From Desulfovibrio sp. TomC (GTDB lineage: Bacteria; Desulfobacterota; Desulfovibrionia; Desulfovibrionales; Desulfovibrionaceae), in the NCBI RefSeq assembly GCF_000801335.2, contig NZ_JSEH01000027.1, forward strand, positions 1 through 63,886: 63,886 bases of DNA, read 5' to 3'. Of the stretch, positions 43,504-53,078 are shown piece after piece. A program made the position numbers and the translations under genes. The first letter of the stretch is position 1. Each line of letters starts with the position of its first letter. Below the pieces are notes generated by a model. It was given only the letters and a program-made list of their open reading frames with translations. It did no database searches and was not told where the DNA came from.

Positions 43504-45327
43504 TTACCCATTCATGGGGATAATCTTGCCGCCGCCGTAGCCGCGGTCTCCGGGGGGCATCTCGAAGGTGTGGGTGGCCGGCTCGTAGTTGAGCGTGGGC
43601 AGGTCCGCGCCGTCGGCCCAGGTGGCCAGGGTGCGGGTCAGCCAGTCGCGGTCGTTGCGCTCGGGGAAATCCTCGCGGGTGTGTGCGCCGCGCGATTCGG
43701 TGCGCTTGAGCGCGCCGTAGGCCACGCAAAGCGCCAGTTTGACCATGCCTTCGATTTTAAGCGCCATGGTCAGCTCGGGATTGGCTCCCTTGCCGTTACT
43801 GCGAAGGCCGACCTTGCGGGCGCGGCCAAGGATCTCCTGGAGTTCGCCAACGCATTTTTCCAGGTCCTGGCCGTTTCTAAAGATGCCGGCTCCTTTCATG
43901 ATGGAGTCGAACATGGCGTTGCGCACGGTGTAGGGGTTTTCGCTGCCGTGTTTGCAGGCCACGAGATCGGCGATGCGCGAGGTCTGTTTGTTCATGGCGT
44001 CGCGCACGGCAGCCGTGGAGAAGGTCGTCTCGGTGCCCTTGAGGAACTCGACGATCTTGCCGCCGATGATCATGCCGGCGACGACCGTCTCGGCCAGGGA
44101 GTTGCCGCCTAAGCGGTTAAAGCCGTGCATGTCCCAGCAGGCGGATTCGCCGGCGGAGAACAGGCCTTTGAGCCCGTAGGCCGCGCCGTCCTTGTTGGTG
44201 CGCACGCCGCCCATGGAATAGTGCTGGGTCGGGCGCACCGGGATGAGCTGGTGGACCGGATCGACGCCAAGGAACGACTGGCAGATCTCGTCGACCTCGC
44301 GCAGCTTGGTGCGGATGTGGTGTTCGCCTAAGTGCCGGATGTCCAGCCACAGGTGGTCGCCGTAAGGAGACGGGACGCCAAGCCCTTTGCGCATATGTTC
44401 GGTCATGCGGCGGGAAACGACGTCGCGGGAGGCCAGTTCGGCCTTGTCCGGCTCGTAATCCGGCATGAAGCGGTATTCGTTTTTATCCAGGAGCGTGCCG
44501 CCGTCGCCGCGACAGCCTTCGGTGACCAGGATGTCGGTGGGCACGATGCCGGTGGGGTGAAACTGCACGGCTTCCATGTTGCCAAGGGACACCACGCCGG
44601 TGTCCAGGGCGGCAATCAGGCCGCCGCCGTCGCAGATGACGGCGTTGGTGGACTCGCGGTAGATGCGGCCGAAGCCGCCGGTGGCGACCAGGGTGGCCCG
44701 GGCCAGATAGGCGGTCAGTTCGCCGGTTTTGAGGCAGCGGGCGATGGCTCCCATGCAGGTGTCGCCGTCGTGAATAAGGGCAATGGCCTCGACCTTGTCG
44801 ACGACGTTGACGCCCATCTGGGCAGCGCGGTTGTCCAAGGTATAAAGGACGCAGTGGCCGGTGCCGTCGGAGGTGTAGCAGGTGCGCCACTTGGCCGTGC
44901 CGCCGAAGTTGCGCGAGTGAATGAGCCCCTCGTTTTCAGGCTTTTCAAAGGCGGTAAAGGGCTTGCCGCCTTTATAATAGGTCTGTTCGCCGGGCACGAC
45001 GCGGTTCCAGGGCACGCCCCAGAAGGCCATCTGGCGCATGGCGATGGGGGCGGCATCGACGAACAGCCGGGCCACTTCCTGGTCGCAGCCCCAGTCGGAA
45101 CCTTTGACCGTATCGGCAAAGTGGACGTCGGGGGAATCGCCCTCGCCCATGGCCGAGTTGCCAAGCGCGGCCTGCATGCCGCCCTGGGCGGCCGAGGAGT
45201 GGGAACGCCTGGCCGGGACGATGGACAGGCAGATGACGGAGAATCCATTATCGGCAGCCTCGATGGCCACGCGCTCGCCGGCCAACCCTGCGCCGATGCA
45301 CAGCAAATCGGTCTGTATGATTTTCAT
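43504..45327 (-). CDS. frdA: Fumarate reductase/succinate dehydrogenase flavoprotein subunit
   Basis: 607 residues from the ATG at 45327 (MKIIQTDLLCIGAGLAGERV). The FAD dinucleotide motif is LLCIGAGLAGERVAIEAA. The covalent-flavin and active-site regions are SHSSAAQGGMQAAL (the His-linked FAD loop), QFHPTGIVPTDILVTEGCRGDGG and HYSMGGVRTNKDGAAYGLKGL. It catalyses fumarate/succinate interconversion on the cytoplasmic face. It is encoded 10 nt after the cytochrome b subunit gene. Direction (Frd or Sdh) cannot be set by sequence; sulfate reducers with this B-type enzyme often run it both ways. Confidence 0.95.
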   Translation of the reverse strand: MKIIQTDLLCIGAGLAGERVAIEAADNGFSVICLSIVPARRSHSSAAQGGMQAALGNSAMGEGDSPDVHFADTVKGSDWGCDQEVARLFVDAAPIAMRQMAFWGVPWNRVVPGEQTYYKGGKPFTAFEKPENEGLIHSRNFGGTAKWRTCYTSDGTGHCVLYTLDNRAAQMGVNVVDKVEAIALIHDGDTCMGAIARCLKTGELTAYLARATLVATGGFGRIYRESTNAVICDGGGLIAALDTGVVSLGNMEAVQFHPTGIVPTDILVTEGCRGDGGTLLDKNEYRFMPDYEPDKAELASRDVVSRRMTEHMRKGLGVPSPYGDHLWLDIRHLGEHHIRTKLREVDEICQSFLGVDPVHQLIPVRPTQHYSMGGVRTNKDGAAYGLKGLFSAGESACWDMHGFNRLGGNSLAETVVAGMIIGGKIVEFLKGTETTFSTAAVRDAMNKQTSRIADLVACKHGSENPYTVRNAMFDSIMKGAGIFRNGQDLEKCVGELQEILGRARKVGLRSNGKGANPELTMALKIEGMVKLALCVAYGALKRTESRGAHTREDFPERNDRDWLTRTLATWADGADLPTLNYEPATHTFEMPPGDRGYGGGKIIPMNG

Positions 45328-45337
45328 GGCAGCACCC

Positions 45338-45997
45338 TTATTTGAGCGGCAGGAAGTAGTAACGCAGCAGGGACAACAGGCCGATGCCAATGAAAATGGC
45401 GGTCAGCAGATTTTCCTTCTTTTTGATGGTCCAGCGGCCCGGCCGGTCGACGAAGCCCCATTTGACCAGGATGCGGTAGAAGCCGATGCCGACGTGGAGT
45501 TCGACCATGGGGAGCAGGAACAGGTAGAAGACGAACCAGAACCCGGTCTGGATGCGGGCGGCGGACTTTTCGGCGGTAATGGGCAGGTTGGTCAGGATCA
45601 CCCAGAGATGGATGGCGCCCATGATGAGGATGCCCATGGCGGTTACGGCCTGGACGATCCACAGCCAGGTGTCGGGATGGCGCATGCGCTGGGCATTGGC
45701 GAGCATCACCCGCTGTTGTTTGGTATTAAAGGGAATCTTGCGGGCGGCCAGGACGAAGTGGACCAGGAAGCACAGGAAAATGAGCGGCCCGCCGACTTGC
45801 GCCATGTAGGTGGCCTCAAAAAACCAGGCCAGACCGTTCATGACGCCGGGACCGAGCAGGATGCTGGAGACCAGGATCAGGTGGCTCCACATGAACAGGA
45901 TGAGCGTCGCGCCGGTCAGCATCTGGACCCAGTCGAGATAGGCCGAGAGTTTGCCGATGGGCAGTCCCTCGTGAGTTGCCGTGGTTGGAACGGACAT
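45338..45997 (-). CDS. frdC: Fumarate reductase/succinate dehydrogenase cytochrome b subunit
   Basis: 219 residues with five hydrophobic segments, the diheme cytochrome b of B-type (Wolinella-like) enzymes. Candidate heme-ligand His residues occur in LILFMWSHLILV, FLCFLVHFVLAARK, MGAIHLWVIL and MVELHVGIGFY. It anchors FrdAB and exchanges electrons with menaquinone. GGAGGATACC sits just upstream of the ATG at 45997. It is 24 nt downstream of the dctA stop, so transporter and enzyme are in one unit. Confidence 0.93.
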   Translation of the reverse strand: MSVPTTATHEGLPIGKLSAYLDWVQMLTGATLILFMWSHLILVSSILLGPGVMNGLAWFFEATYMAQVGGPLIFLCFLVHFVLAARKIPFNTKQQRVMLANAQRMRHPDTWLWIVQAVTAMGILIMGAIHLWVILTNLPITAEKSAARIQTGFWFVFYLFLLPMVELHVGIGFYRILVKWGFVDRPGRWTIKKKENLLTAIFIGIGLLSLLRYYFLPLK

Positions 45998-46021
45998 ATC
46001 TGGTATCCTCCGTCGGAGTAC

Positions 46022-47377
46022 TTACGATTTGGTGGGGACGGATTCGGCCGATTCCTCAAGGATGAGCATATCCTCGGGATCGTCGGCGTACTCGTCGTCG
46101 GCGCCGGACAGGACGGCCTGGAGCTTGTTCATGTCCAGGGCGTCTTCCCATTTGGCCACGACGATGGTGGCGATGCCGTTGCCGATCAGGTTGGTGATGG
46201 CCCGGGCTTCGGACATGAAGCGGTCAACGCCAAGGAGCAGGGTGAGCGAGGCCACCGGAATGGTGCCCACGGTCTGCAGCGTGGCGGCCAGGGTGATGAA
46301 CCCGCCGCCGGTGACGGCGGCCGCGCCCTTGGAAGTCAAAAGCAGGATGAAGAGCAGGTAGAGCTGGTGGCTGAGATCCAGCGGCGTGTTGGTGGCCTGG
46401 GCCAGGAACACGGCGGCCATGGTCAGGTAGATGCAGGTGCCGTCCAGGTTGAACGAATAGCCCATGGGCAGGCACAGGCCGACCACGGACTTGTCGGCCC
46501 CGGCGTTTTCCAGCTTGGCCATCATGCGGGGAAGCGCCGCCTCGGAGGAGGAGGTGCCAAGGACGAGGAGGATTTCTTCCTTGATGTAGCACAGATAGCG
46601 CCACAGGGAGAAGCCGGCCATTTTGCAGACCACGGCCAGGACCACGAAGATGAAAATGATGCAGGTCGTGTAGACGCCGAGCATGAGGTAGAGGAGCTTT
46701 AAGAGGGCTTCGTGTCCCTGGGAGGCGACCACGTAGGCCATGGCCCCGAACGCGCCAAGTGGCGCGAAATACATGATATAGTGGACGACCTTGAACAATC
46801 CTCTGCCAAATTCGTCAATGATCTTGATGATGTTCTTGGCCTTGTCGCCGAGGTTGGCCAGGCCGACGCCAAAGAGGATGGAGAAGAAGAGGACCTGAAG
46901 GATTTCACCCTTGGCAAAGGCATCGACCACCGAGGTGGGGACGATATTCATGAGAAAGTCCACGGTGGACATCTTCTTGGCCTTGCCGGCGTAATCTTCA
47001 ACCTTGGCAATTTCCTTCTGGTTGGCCTGCATCTTGGCGGCATAGTCGTCCATGCCGGCGCCGGGCTGGTAGAGGTTGACCACCACGAGACCGATGGCCA
47101 GGGCGAAGAGCGTCATGGTCCAGAAGTAGAGCATGCATTTGATGCCCACCCGGCCGACCTTGCCCATGTCGCCCATCTTGGCGATGCCGGTGACCACGGT
47201 GCAGAAGATGATCGGCGCGATGATCATCTTGACCATGCGGATAAAGGCCGTGCCAAATGGCTGCATGGACTCGGCAAAGCCTTTGGTCGCCGGCACGAGG
47301 CCGAGGACGATGCCGACGACGATGCCGGTAATGACCCAGAAATACAGGGACTTGTAGATCGCTTTGTGGCCGCTCAT
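46022..47377 (-). CDS. dctA: C4-dicarboxylate:cation symporter (DctA/DAACS family)
   Basis: 451 residues with eight or so membrane segments. Family signatures are [41 protein letters not shown] (the Ser-rich hairpin loop), [19 protein letters not shown] and [20 protein letters not shown]. It imports fumarate, malate or succinate with protons or sodium through the inner membrane. AGGAGCGTCC precedes the ATG. It leads the frdCAB-fumAB-nfnAB-malic enzyme unit. A sigma-54 promoter about 165 bp upstream and paired palindromes beyond it point to induction by the adjacent activator. Confidence 0.95.
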   Translation of the reverse strand: MSGHKAIYKSLYFWVITGIVVGIVLGLVPATKGFAESMQPFGTAFIRMVKMIIAPIIFCTVVTGIAKMGDMGKVGRVGIKCMLYFWTMTLFALAIGLVVVNLYQPGAGMDDYAAKMQANQKEIAKVEDYAGKAKKMSTVDFLMNIVPTSVVDAFAKGEILQVLFFSILFGVGLANLGDKAKNIIKIIDEFGRGLFKVVHYIMYFAPLGAFGAMAYVVASQGHEALLKLLYLMLGVYTTCIIFIFVVLAVVCKMAGFSLWRYLCYIKEEILLVLGTSSSEAALPRMMAKLENAGADKSVVGLCLPMGYSFNLDGTCIYLTMAAVFLAQATNTPLDLSHQLYLLFILLLTSKGAAAVTGGGFITLAATLQTVGTIPVASLTLLLGVDRFMSEARAITNLIGNGIATIVVAKWEDALDMNKLQAVLSGADDEYADDPEDMLILEESAESVPTKS

Positions 47378-47540
47378 GTGGACGCTCCTGGACGGACGCT
47401 CAACCGAAGATCAGTGCGTCCGCGTTTGGCCGGGAAGGCCGTGAGGTGTGCGCCAGAAAACGAAGCGCATTGCTCCGTTTCGCCTCCCACCAATGTATTC
47501 CGATTTAGCGCAATCGCGCCAGATCTTTGCGCAATTATAG

Positions 47541-47555
47541 GCAAGGAACATGCCA
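47541..47555 (-). promoter_or_regulatory. Sigma-54 promoter of the dctA operon
   Basis: On the minus strand TGGCATGTTCCTTGC, with GG and GC separated by exactly 10 bp; it matches 14 of 15 positions of the consensus. Predicted transcription starts near 47530, about 150 nt before the dctA ATG. Confidence 0.85.
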
Positions 47556-47650
47556 GCTTGGCAAGTCCGGGTCACTTTGTTTAAATCGTGTAATTTTAGC
47601 GCGTTGCAGAGCGTGTGGGTGGAGGACACATTTTGGGGTGTGGCATTGAA

Positions 47651-47668
47651 GTGGGGCGTAAACGCCAC
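47651..47668. promoter_or_regulatory. Palindrome UAS1 upstream of the dctA promoter
   Basis: GTGGGGCGTAAACGCCAC, an inverted repeat sharing the half-site GTGGGGC with the next palindrome. It is about 100 bp upstream of the -24/-12 element, a usual enhancer distance. Confidence 0.65.
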
Positions 47669-47670
47669 AT

Positions 47671-47699
47671 GTGGGGCGTATATGGGACATATGCCCCAC
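47671..47699. promoter_or_regulatory. Palindrome UAS2 upstream of the dctA promoter
   Basis: Arms GTGGGGCGTATAT and ATATGCCCCAC around GGGAC, 29 bp in all. Two bases separate it from UAS1. It lies just past the 3' end of the activator gene (stop at 47736), so it could also form an RNA hairpin ending that transcript. Confidence 0.6.
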
Positions 47700-47735
47700 T
47701 CTTTGCGCCCCGCTGCCGGCAGCGTCGGAGGCGGG

Positions 47736-50513
47736 TCAGTCCACGCCCAGGCGGGCCATGTTCCGGTACAGCGTGCGCCGGTCAACGCCGAGCAGCCGGG
47801 CCGCCTGGGACCGGTTGCCCTGGGTCTGGCGCAGGGCACTGGCGATGGACTCGCGCGTGAGGCCCCCGCGCCAGGGGGGGCGGACCGTGGCCGCGGCGGG
47901 CTGCGGGACGACCGGAGACAGCAGTTCCCGGGGCAGATGCGCGATGCCCACCTCCCCTTCCGGACACAGCACGCAGGCATGTTCCATGGCGTACTTGAGT
48001 TCGCGCACGTTGCCCGGCCAGGGGTAGTCCATGAGGATGCCCATGACCTCTTCGGACAGCCGGGTGATGGTTTTGCCGAAGTTGGCGGCAAAGTGGCGCA
48101 GGAAATGCTCGGAAAGGAGCGGAATGTCTTCGGCCCGATCCCGAAGCGGCGGCAGATGCACCTGCACCACTTTGAGGCGGTAGTACAGGTCGGTCCGGAA
48201 AAGCCCGGCCCGGATGCGCTCAGGCAGGTCCACGTTGGTGGCGGCGATGACCCGGACGTCGGCCTTGCGCGTCTTGGCCTCGCCCACGCGCTCGAATTCC
48301 TTGGTCTCAAGGACGCGCAAGAGGCCGAGTTGCAGCCGGGGCGAGACGTCGCCGATTTCATCCAAGAGAATGGTGCCGCCCTGGGCCGCCTCGAACCGGC
48401 CGACCTTGTCCCGGATGGCCCCGGTAAAGGCTCCGCGGACATGGCCGAACAGTTCGCTGCCGAGCAGTTCGTCGGACAGGGCCGAGCAGTTGACCCGGAT
48501 AAAGGGTTTCTTGGCCCGGGGGCCGCCGAAGTGGATGGCCTCGGCCACCAGTTCCTTGCCGGTGCCGGATTCGCCGGTCACGAGCACGGTGGTGTCCACC
48601 TCGCCCAGCTGGTCGAGCATGGGGTAGATGTCGCGCATGGGCTTGGATTTGCCGATGATGCCCCGGTGGCTGTGCAGATCGGTCAGTCGCTTTTCCAGGT
48701 CGGCCAGGCGGGTGATGTCGCGGATGATGAGCACGGCCCCGACAAAGGCTCCGGATTCGCCGGACAGCGGCATGGAGTTGATGACCACCACCCGTCCCGG
48801 GTTTTGGCCCTGGCACTCCACCCGGTATTCGATGACCGGCTTCTGGGTGGCCAGCGTCGAGCGCAAGGCTGCAAAGCAACCCCGGCGGCAGGCCCCGGAC
48901 ACCACCTGCTGGCCGCCGGGGCCGGTCAGGATGTCGCCGACAAAGCACACGTCGGTCAGGGGGCGGTTGGTCTTGATGACCCGCATCTTGGTGTCCACCA
49001 CCACGATGGCGTCGGGGATGGCCTGGAAGATGGCTTCGAGGTTGAGCTGGAGGCTTTCCTTCTCGGCCAGAAGCTCCCGCATGGCTTTTTCGGCCCGGAC
49101 CCGCTCGGTGATGTCCTGGACAATGGGCATGAAATAAAGGGGCCGGCCGGCCACGTCGCGGATGAGGCGGACCGACAGATGGACCCAGACCGTTTCGCCG
49201 TCGCTTCGGACATAGCGCTTGTCGATTTCGTAGCGGTCGAATTCCCCGGCCAGCAACCGCTCGGCCCAGTCGATGGTCTCGGCCACATCCTCGGGGTGGG
49301 TGACCTCCAGCATGGACTTGCCTTGCAATTCCGTGGCGGCGTAGCCGGTGATGCGGCACAGGGCGTCGTTTATGCGCAGGAAACGGTAGTCCAGCGACAG
49401 AATGCTGGCTCCGATGGGCGACTGGTCAAAGGTGCGGCGAAATTTTTCTTCGTTTTCCCGCAACACGCTTTCGGCCTGTTTGCGGTCGGCGATGTTGCGC
49501 ACGATCCACACGCTATGGTCCGGGCCGCCCTTGTGGGGAAAGCCGCTGGCCGAGACTTCCAGGGGCACGGTTTCGCCGGCGGCCCCAAGGCCGGTCAGTT
49601 CGCCGCGAAACCGTCCGGTCTGAACCAGTTCGGCCAGGGCGGCGGTGAGGCGGCCCTCGGCGTCGTCGATAATGCCGGCAAGGCCCCTGGCCGCCAGTTC
49701 GGCTTCGCTGCGCCCGAAAATGCGTTCGGATTCGGGGTTGGCCGTGACAATAGCACCGGCTGCGCCGCACAGGATGACGCCGTCGATGCTGCCGGTGACG
49801 ATGGAACGGTAGCGTTCCAGGATGTCGTTGTAGGCTTCCTCGGCCTGTTTGCGGGCCGTGATGTCAATATTCAAGCCTTCGATGTAGCGCACCGTCCCGG
49901 ACTCGTCGCGCACCAGCCGGGCGGCCTGGGAAATCCATTTGATCGAGCGGTCCTTCCGGAAAAACCGGGTTTCCAGACCGGTGACAACGCCGTCCCGGGA
50001 CAGCCGTTCCAGGAAGCGGTCCCGGTCGGCCGGGTCCACATAGAGTTCGGAACGCAGGTCCGACAGGGTGGCGATCATGTCGGCGGGATCGTCGTAACCG
50101 AGGATGGCGGCCAGGGCCGGGTTGACGTCTAGAAACCGGCCGCCCGGGGTGGACTGGAAGATGCCTTCCACGGCGTTGGTGAAAAACCCCCGGTACTTGT
50201 CCAGGTCGCCGACCAGGGCGGTGACGTCGGCGACGGAAAAGACGTAGACCGGCTCGCCCCCCAGCCGCAGGGGCCGGCGCGACAGGACAAACCAGCGCAG
50301 GCTGCCGTCGTCCTCCTGGCGCGAGACCAAGGCCCCGTGACCGGCCGGCGGCTCGTGGACCGAGGCGGACAGGCCAAGTTCGCTCCAGCGCGGGGACACG
50401 ACGCCGGAGAGGTCGAGGCCGAGCAGCCGTCTGGCTTCGGCGTCGGCCTCGGCCACGGCCCCGTCGTCGCCGACCAGCACCACGCCGACGGCTATGGAAT
50501 CAAACGGCGTCAT
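47736..50513 (-). CDS. Multi-PAS sigma-54-dependent transcriptional activator
   Basis: 925 residues. About five PAS units: a short first one (residues 1-100), then about 125-245, 245-365, 375-490 (IGASILSLDYRFLRINDAL) and 510-615. The AAA+ domain (about 625-865) has Walker A GESGTGKE, the sigma-54 contact loop GAFTGA near residue 697, Walker B GGTILLDEIGD, and PWPGNVRELK. The C-terminal Fis-type helix-turn-helix is NRSQAARLLGVDRRTLYRNM. The last PAS contains four Cys, including CRRGC. It probably activates the adjacent dctA operon from UAS1/UAS2. It is 11 nt downstream of the CreA-like gene. Confidence 0.93.
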   Translation of the reverse strand: MTPFDSIAVGVVLVGDDGAVAEADAEARRLLGLDLSGVVSPRWSELGLSASVHEPPAGHGALVSRQEDDGSLRWFVLSRRPLRLGGEPVYVFSVADVTALVGDLDKYRGFFTNAVEGIFQSTPGGRFLDVNPALAAILGYDDPADMIATLSDLRSELYVDPADRDRFLERLSRDGVVTGLETRFFRKDRSIKWISQAARLVRDESGTVRYIEGLNIDITARKQAEEAYNDILERYRSIVTGSIDGVILCGAAGAIVTANPESERIFGRSEAELAARGLAGIIDDAEGRLTAALAELVQTGRFRGELTGLGAAGETVPLEVSASGFPHKGGPDHSVWIVRNIADRKQAESVLRENEEKFRRTFDQSPIGASILSLDYRFLRINDALCRITGYAATELQGKSMLEVTHPEDVAETIDWAERLLAGEFDRYEIDKRYVRSDGETVWVHLSVRLIRDVAGRPLYFMPIVQDITERVRAEKAMRELLAEKESLQLNLEAIFQAIPDAIVVVDTKMRVIKTNRPLTDVCFVGDILTGPGGQQVVSGACRRGCFAALRSTLATQKPVIEYRVECQGQNPGRVVVINSMPLSGESGAFVGAVLIIRDITRLADLEKRLTDLHSHRGIIGKSKPMRDIYPMLDQLGEVDTTVLVTGESGTGKELVAEAIHFGGPRAKKPFIRVNCSALSDELLGSELFGHVRGAFTGAIRDKVGRFEAAQGGTILLDEIGDVSPRLQLGLLRVLETKEFERVGEAKTRKADVRVIAATNVDLPERIRAGLFRTDLYYRLKVVQVHLPPLRDRAEDIPLLSEHFLRHFAANFGKTITRLSEEVMGILMDYPWPGNVRELKYAMEHACVLCPEGEVGIAHLPRELLSPVVPQPAAATVRPPWRGGLTRESIASALRQTQGNRSQAARLLGVDRRTLYRNMARLGVD

Positions 50514-50524
50514 CAGGCGCGGGG

Positions 50525-50980
50525 TTAAGGCACGATGACGGTCGAGATGGAGTTTTTGGGCGAACCGGAGACGATGCGCCGGCTGATGGCCAGATAGACA
50601 ATGGCCTTGCGCTTGGCGTCGTAGAGCCGGTTGACCTCGGTGTCTTTGAACATGATGGACGTGCCTTCGGAAAAGACTTTCTTTTTCTTGGGAAATTTTT
50701 CCGGCAGGGTGATCGGGCAGGTCTGGCGGCAGTCGAGCGAGAATTCCGAGGGGTCTTCGGCCAGTCCGACAGCGCCGGAGATGCCGCCGGTGCGGGCCTG
50801 GCTCATGTAGCAGGTGATGCAGGGCACGTCGGGATCGTCAAAGGCGTTGACGCAGACTTTGTGGTTGGCTCCGACGAGCTTCCATTCGGTAGTGACGCAG
50901 TCGAGTTCTTCGGCCAGAGCCGGGCAAGCGGCGGCCCACAGGACAGCGGCGGCAAACAGGCAACAGAGGATGTGGCGCAT
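50525..50980 (-). CDS. CreA family periplasmic protein
   Basis: 151 residues from the ATG at 50980 with a signal peptide (MRHILCCLFAAAVLWAAACPALA). The mature part matches the CreA family: VGANHKVCVNAFDDPDVPCITCYMSQARTGG (read in parts), EDPSEFSLDCRQTCPI and VFSEGTSIMFKDTEVNRLYD. Several Cys could form disulfides. The family is of unknown function despite the name. GATTATGC precedes the start with little Shine-Dalgarno character. The gene ends 11 nt before the sigma-54 activator, so the two may be co-transcribed. Confidence 0.88.
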   Translation of the reverse strand: MRHILCCLFAAAVLWAAACPALAEELDCVTTEWKLVGANHKVCVNAFDDPDVPCITCYMSQARTGGISGAVGLAEDPSEFSLDCRQTCPITLPEKFPKKKKVFSEGTSIMFKDTEVNRLYDAKRKAIVYLAISRRIVSGSPKNSISTVIVP

Positions 50981-51153
50981 AATCGGCCTCGTGGTTCGGG
51001 TTGGCTTTCTTGACGGCAACCCTACGCCAAAAGCGGCCTCTTCGCCAGACAGGGGAAAGGCGGGTCAACCTGCGGCCGGCATCGCTTCCGCGTTCGGGCC
51101 GGGGATTGGGGCACATTGCGACAGGGGAGTCTGCGACTCGTATCGTGTCCGAT

Positions 51154-51176
51154 GAAAAAAACCATTCTCGAATGGT
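51154..51176 (-). terminator. Rho-independent terminator of the ABC transporter operon
   Basis: On the minus strand the stem ACCATTC / GAATGGT is followed by TTTTTTTCAT, 60 nt after the permease stop at 51236. Confidence 0.75.
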
Positions 51177-51235
51177 GTCTGCGTCGTTGCAGGAGGGCAT
51201 TGCACCGGCGCGATACGAGGCGGGGGGGGGACAGG

Positions 51236-53011
51236 TCAGGGGGCCAGCCAGCGTTGGCTGCGCCGGGACAGGCGGGCGGCGAGTGCGCCTGAGAGCAGGC
51301 GGGCCAGAATGCTGACCGCCACGATGCACACCGACATGGCTGCGGCCGGGGCGGTGTCGCCGGCGTCGTCCATGTTGGCCACGGCCACCGAGGCCAACGG
51401 GATGTCGGCGCTGTAGAGAAAGATCACGGCCGAGACCGTGGCCATGGCGTTGACAAAGAGAAATTGGGCGATTTCCAGGACGGCCGGCAGGCATACCGGC
51501 ACAGTGACCCGCCAGAAGGTCTTGTAGAAGGGCACGGCCATGGACTCCGAGACCGCTTCAAATTCCTTGTCGAGCTGCTTGAGCGCTGTGGTGGCGGTCA
51601 GAAAACACACCGAATAAAAATGCACGACATTGGCAAGCACCAGGATGCCCATGGTGCCGTAGAGCCAATGCACCGGGTTTGGCAGATCGACGCCGGCCAG
51701 GCGCCAGCCCGGGGCGTTGAAAAAAAAGATGTAGGCCAGGCCGATGACCAGGCCCGGCAGGGCCAGCGGGACCATGGCCAGGAAATAGGCCGTCTGGCGC
51801 AGGGCCGAGGCCCCCTGGGTTTTTTCCACGAGATAGGCCGAGCCGAAGGTGGCGGCCGTGCCGATGACGGCCGAGAGAACGGCCATGGCCATGCTGTTGC
51901 CAAGGGCGGCGTAGCCGCCGCCGCCCATGTCGCCGAAGCGAAAGTGGCGCAGCGACAGGGACAGGTCATAGGGCCAGACGCGAACCAGGGAAGCAAACAG
52001 GGCTGTGGCCAGGAATGTGATTAATAAGAAGGCAATACAACTGCAAAAAACGAAATACAGACGGTTGACCCAGATCGTTTGGCACGGCGGCAGGGGCACG
52101 GCCCGGGCCACGATAAGCGAGGCCTGGCGGCGCTGGGCCAGCCGGTCGAGGAAAAAGGCCAGGAGCGTGGGGAAGAGCAGCACCACGCCGACGGTTGCTC
52201 CCATGGCGAAATTCTGCTGGCCAATCACATGCTTGTAGATGTCGGTGGCCAGCACGTTGTAGGGCCCGCCCACCACCTTGGGCGCGCCGAAATCGGTAAA
52301 CGACAGAATGAAACAGACAAAAACCGCCGAGAGCAGGCCGTATTTGACGCCGGGCAGGGTCACCGTGAAAAAGATGCGGGCCGGCGAGGCCCCAAGGGAC
52401 CGGGCTGCCTCGTAAAGCCTTGCGTCGGTGGTGCGAAGGGCAATGGACAGGATGAGCATGGCCTGGGGAAAGGTGAAGATCGTCTCGGAGATGACGATGC
52501 CGACCGGGCCGTACAGGCCGATGTCGCAGCCGGCGTCAACGCCGAGGACCCGGCTGAAAAAACCGAAAAAGCCCGTGGTCACAAGGCCTTTTCGCCCGAA
52601 CAGATAGATCAGCGTGATGCCGTAGAGGAGGGTGGGGGCAAAAAGCGGGGCCATGGCCAGCCCCCGGAAAAATCCCTTGCCCGGCATGGCCGTGCGGGTC
52701 AGGCCGTAGGCAAAGGCAAAGCCCAGGGGCACGGCCAGGGCCGTGGTCGCCAGGGCCACGCGAAGGCTGTTGGCCAAGGACCGGGACAGGGCCGGGTTGG
52801 CGAAATAGGCCCGGAAATTGGCCAGTCCGACAAAGGCGTCGTTGCCGTCGTACAGGCTTTTGGCCAGGAGTTGGCCAAGGGGCAGCACCACTGCCAGTCC
52901 CAGCCACAACACCACCCCCAGGAGCAGGAGCGTCCGGATCCGGCGTTCGGAGAAAAACGGTTCCCGCCAGTCGGACTGGTCCGGGACGCTCAGGACGGCG
53001 TGGCGGGTCAT
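51236..53011 (-). CDS. ABC transporter permease, double-domain (2-aminoethylphosphonate/iron type)
   Basis: 591 residues from the ATG at 53011 (MTRHAVLSVPDQSDW). Twelve or so membrane segments form two fused permease halves, each with an EAA loop: ARLYEAARSLGASPARIFFTVTLPG in the first and EFEAVSESMAVPFYKTFWRVTVPV in the second (given across more than one run). This arrangement is shared by FbpB-type iron and PhnU-type aminoethylphosphonate permeases. The binding protein in this operon is closer to the phosphonate type. It is third in the operon, 67 nt after the ATPase gene. Confidence 0.9.
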   Translation of the reverse strand: MTRHAVLSVPDQSDWREPFFSERRIRTLLLLGVVLWLGLAVVLPLGQLLAKSLYDGNDAFVGLANFRAYFANPALSRSLANSLRVALATTALAVPLGFAFAYGLTRTAMPGKGFFRGLAMAPLFAPTLLYGITLIYLFGRKGLVTTGFFGFFSRVLGVDAGCDIGLYGPVGIVISETIFTFPQAMLILSIALRTTDARLYEAARSLGASPARIFFTVTLPGVKYGLLSAVFVCFILSFTDFGAPKVVGGPYNVLATDIYKHVIGQQNFAMGATVGVVLLFPTLLAFFLDRLAQRRQASLIVARAVPLPPCQTIWVNRLYFVFCSCIAFLLITFLATALFASLVRVWPYDLSLSLRHFRFGDMGGGGYAALGNSMAMAVLSAVIGTAATFGSAYLVEKTQGASALRQTAYFLAMVPLALPGLVIGLAYIFFFNAPGWRLAGVDLPNPVHWLYGTMGILVLANVVHFYSVCFLTATTALKQLDKEFEAVSESMAVPFYKTFWRVTVPVCLPAVLEIAQFLFVNAMATVSAVIFLYSADIPLASVAVANMDDAGDTAPAAAMSVCIVAVSILARLLSGALAARLSRRSQRWLAP

Positions 53012-53078
53012 GTCGGTTCCGATGGCGTTTCCTGCCGCAGCCGGGCCGGGGAGGGAAACGGTTTGCCGTCCTGTCCGG

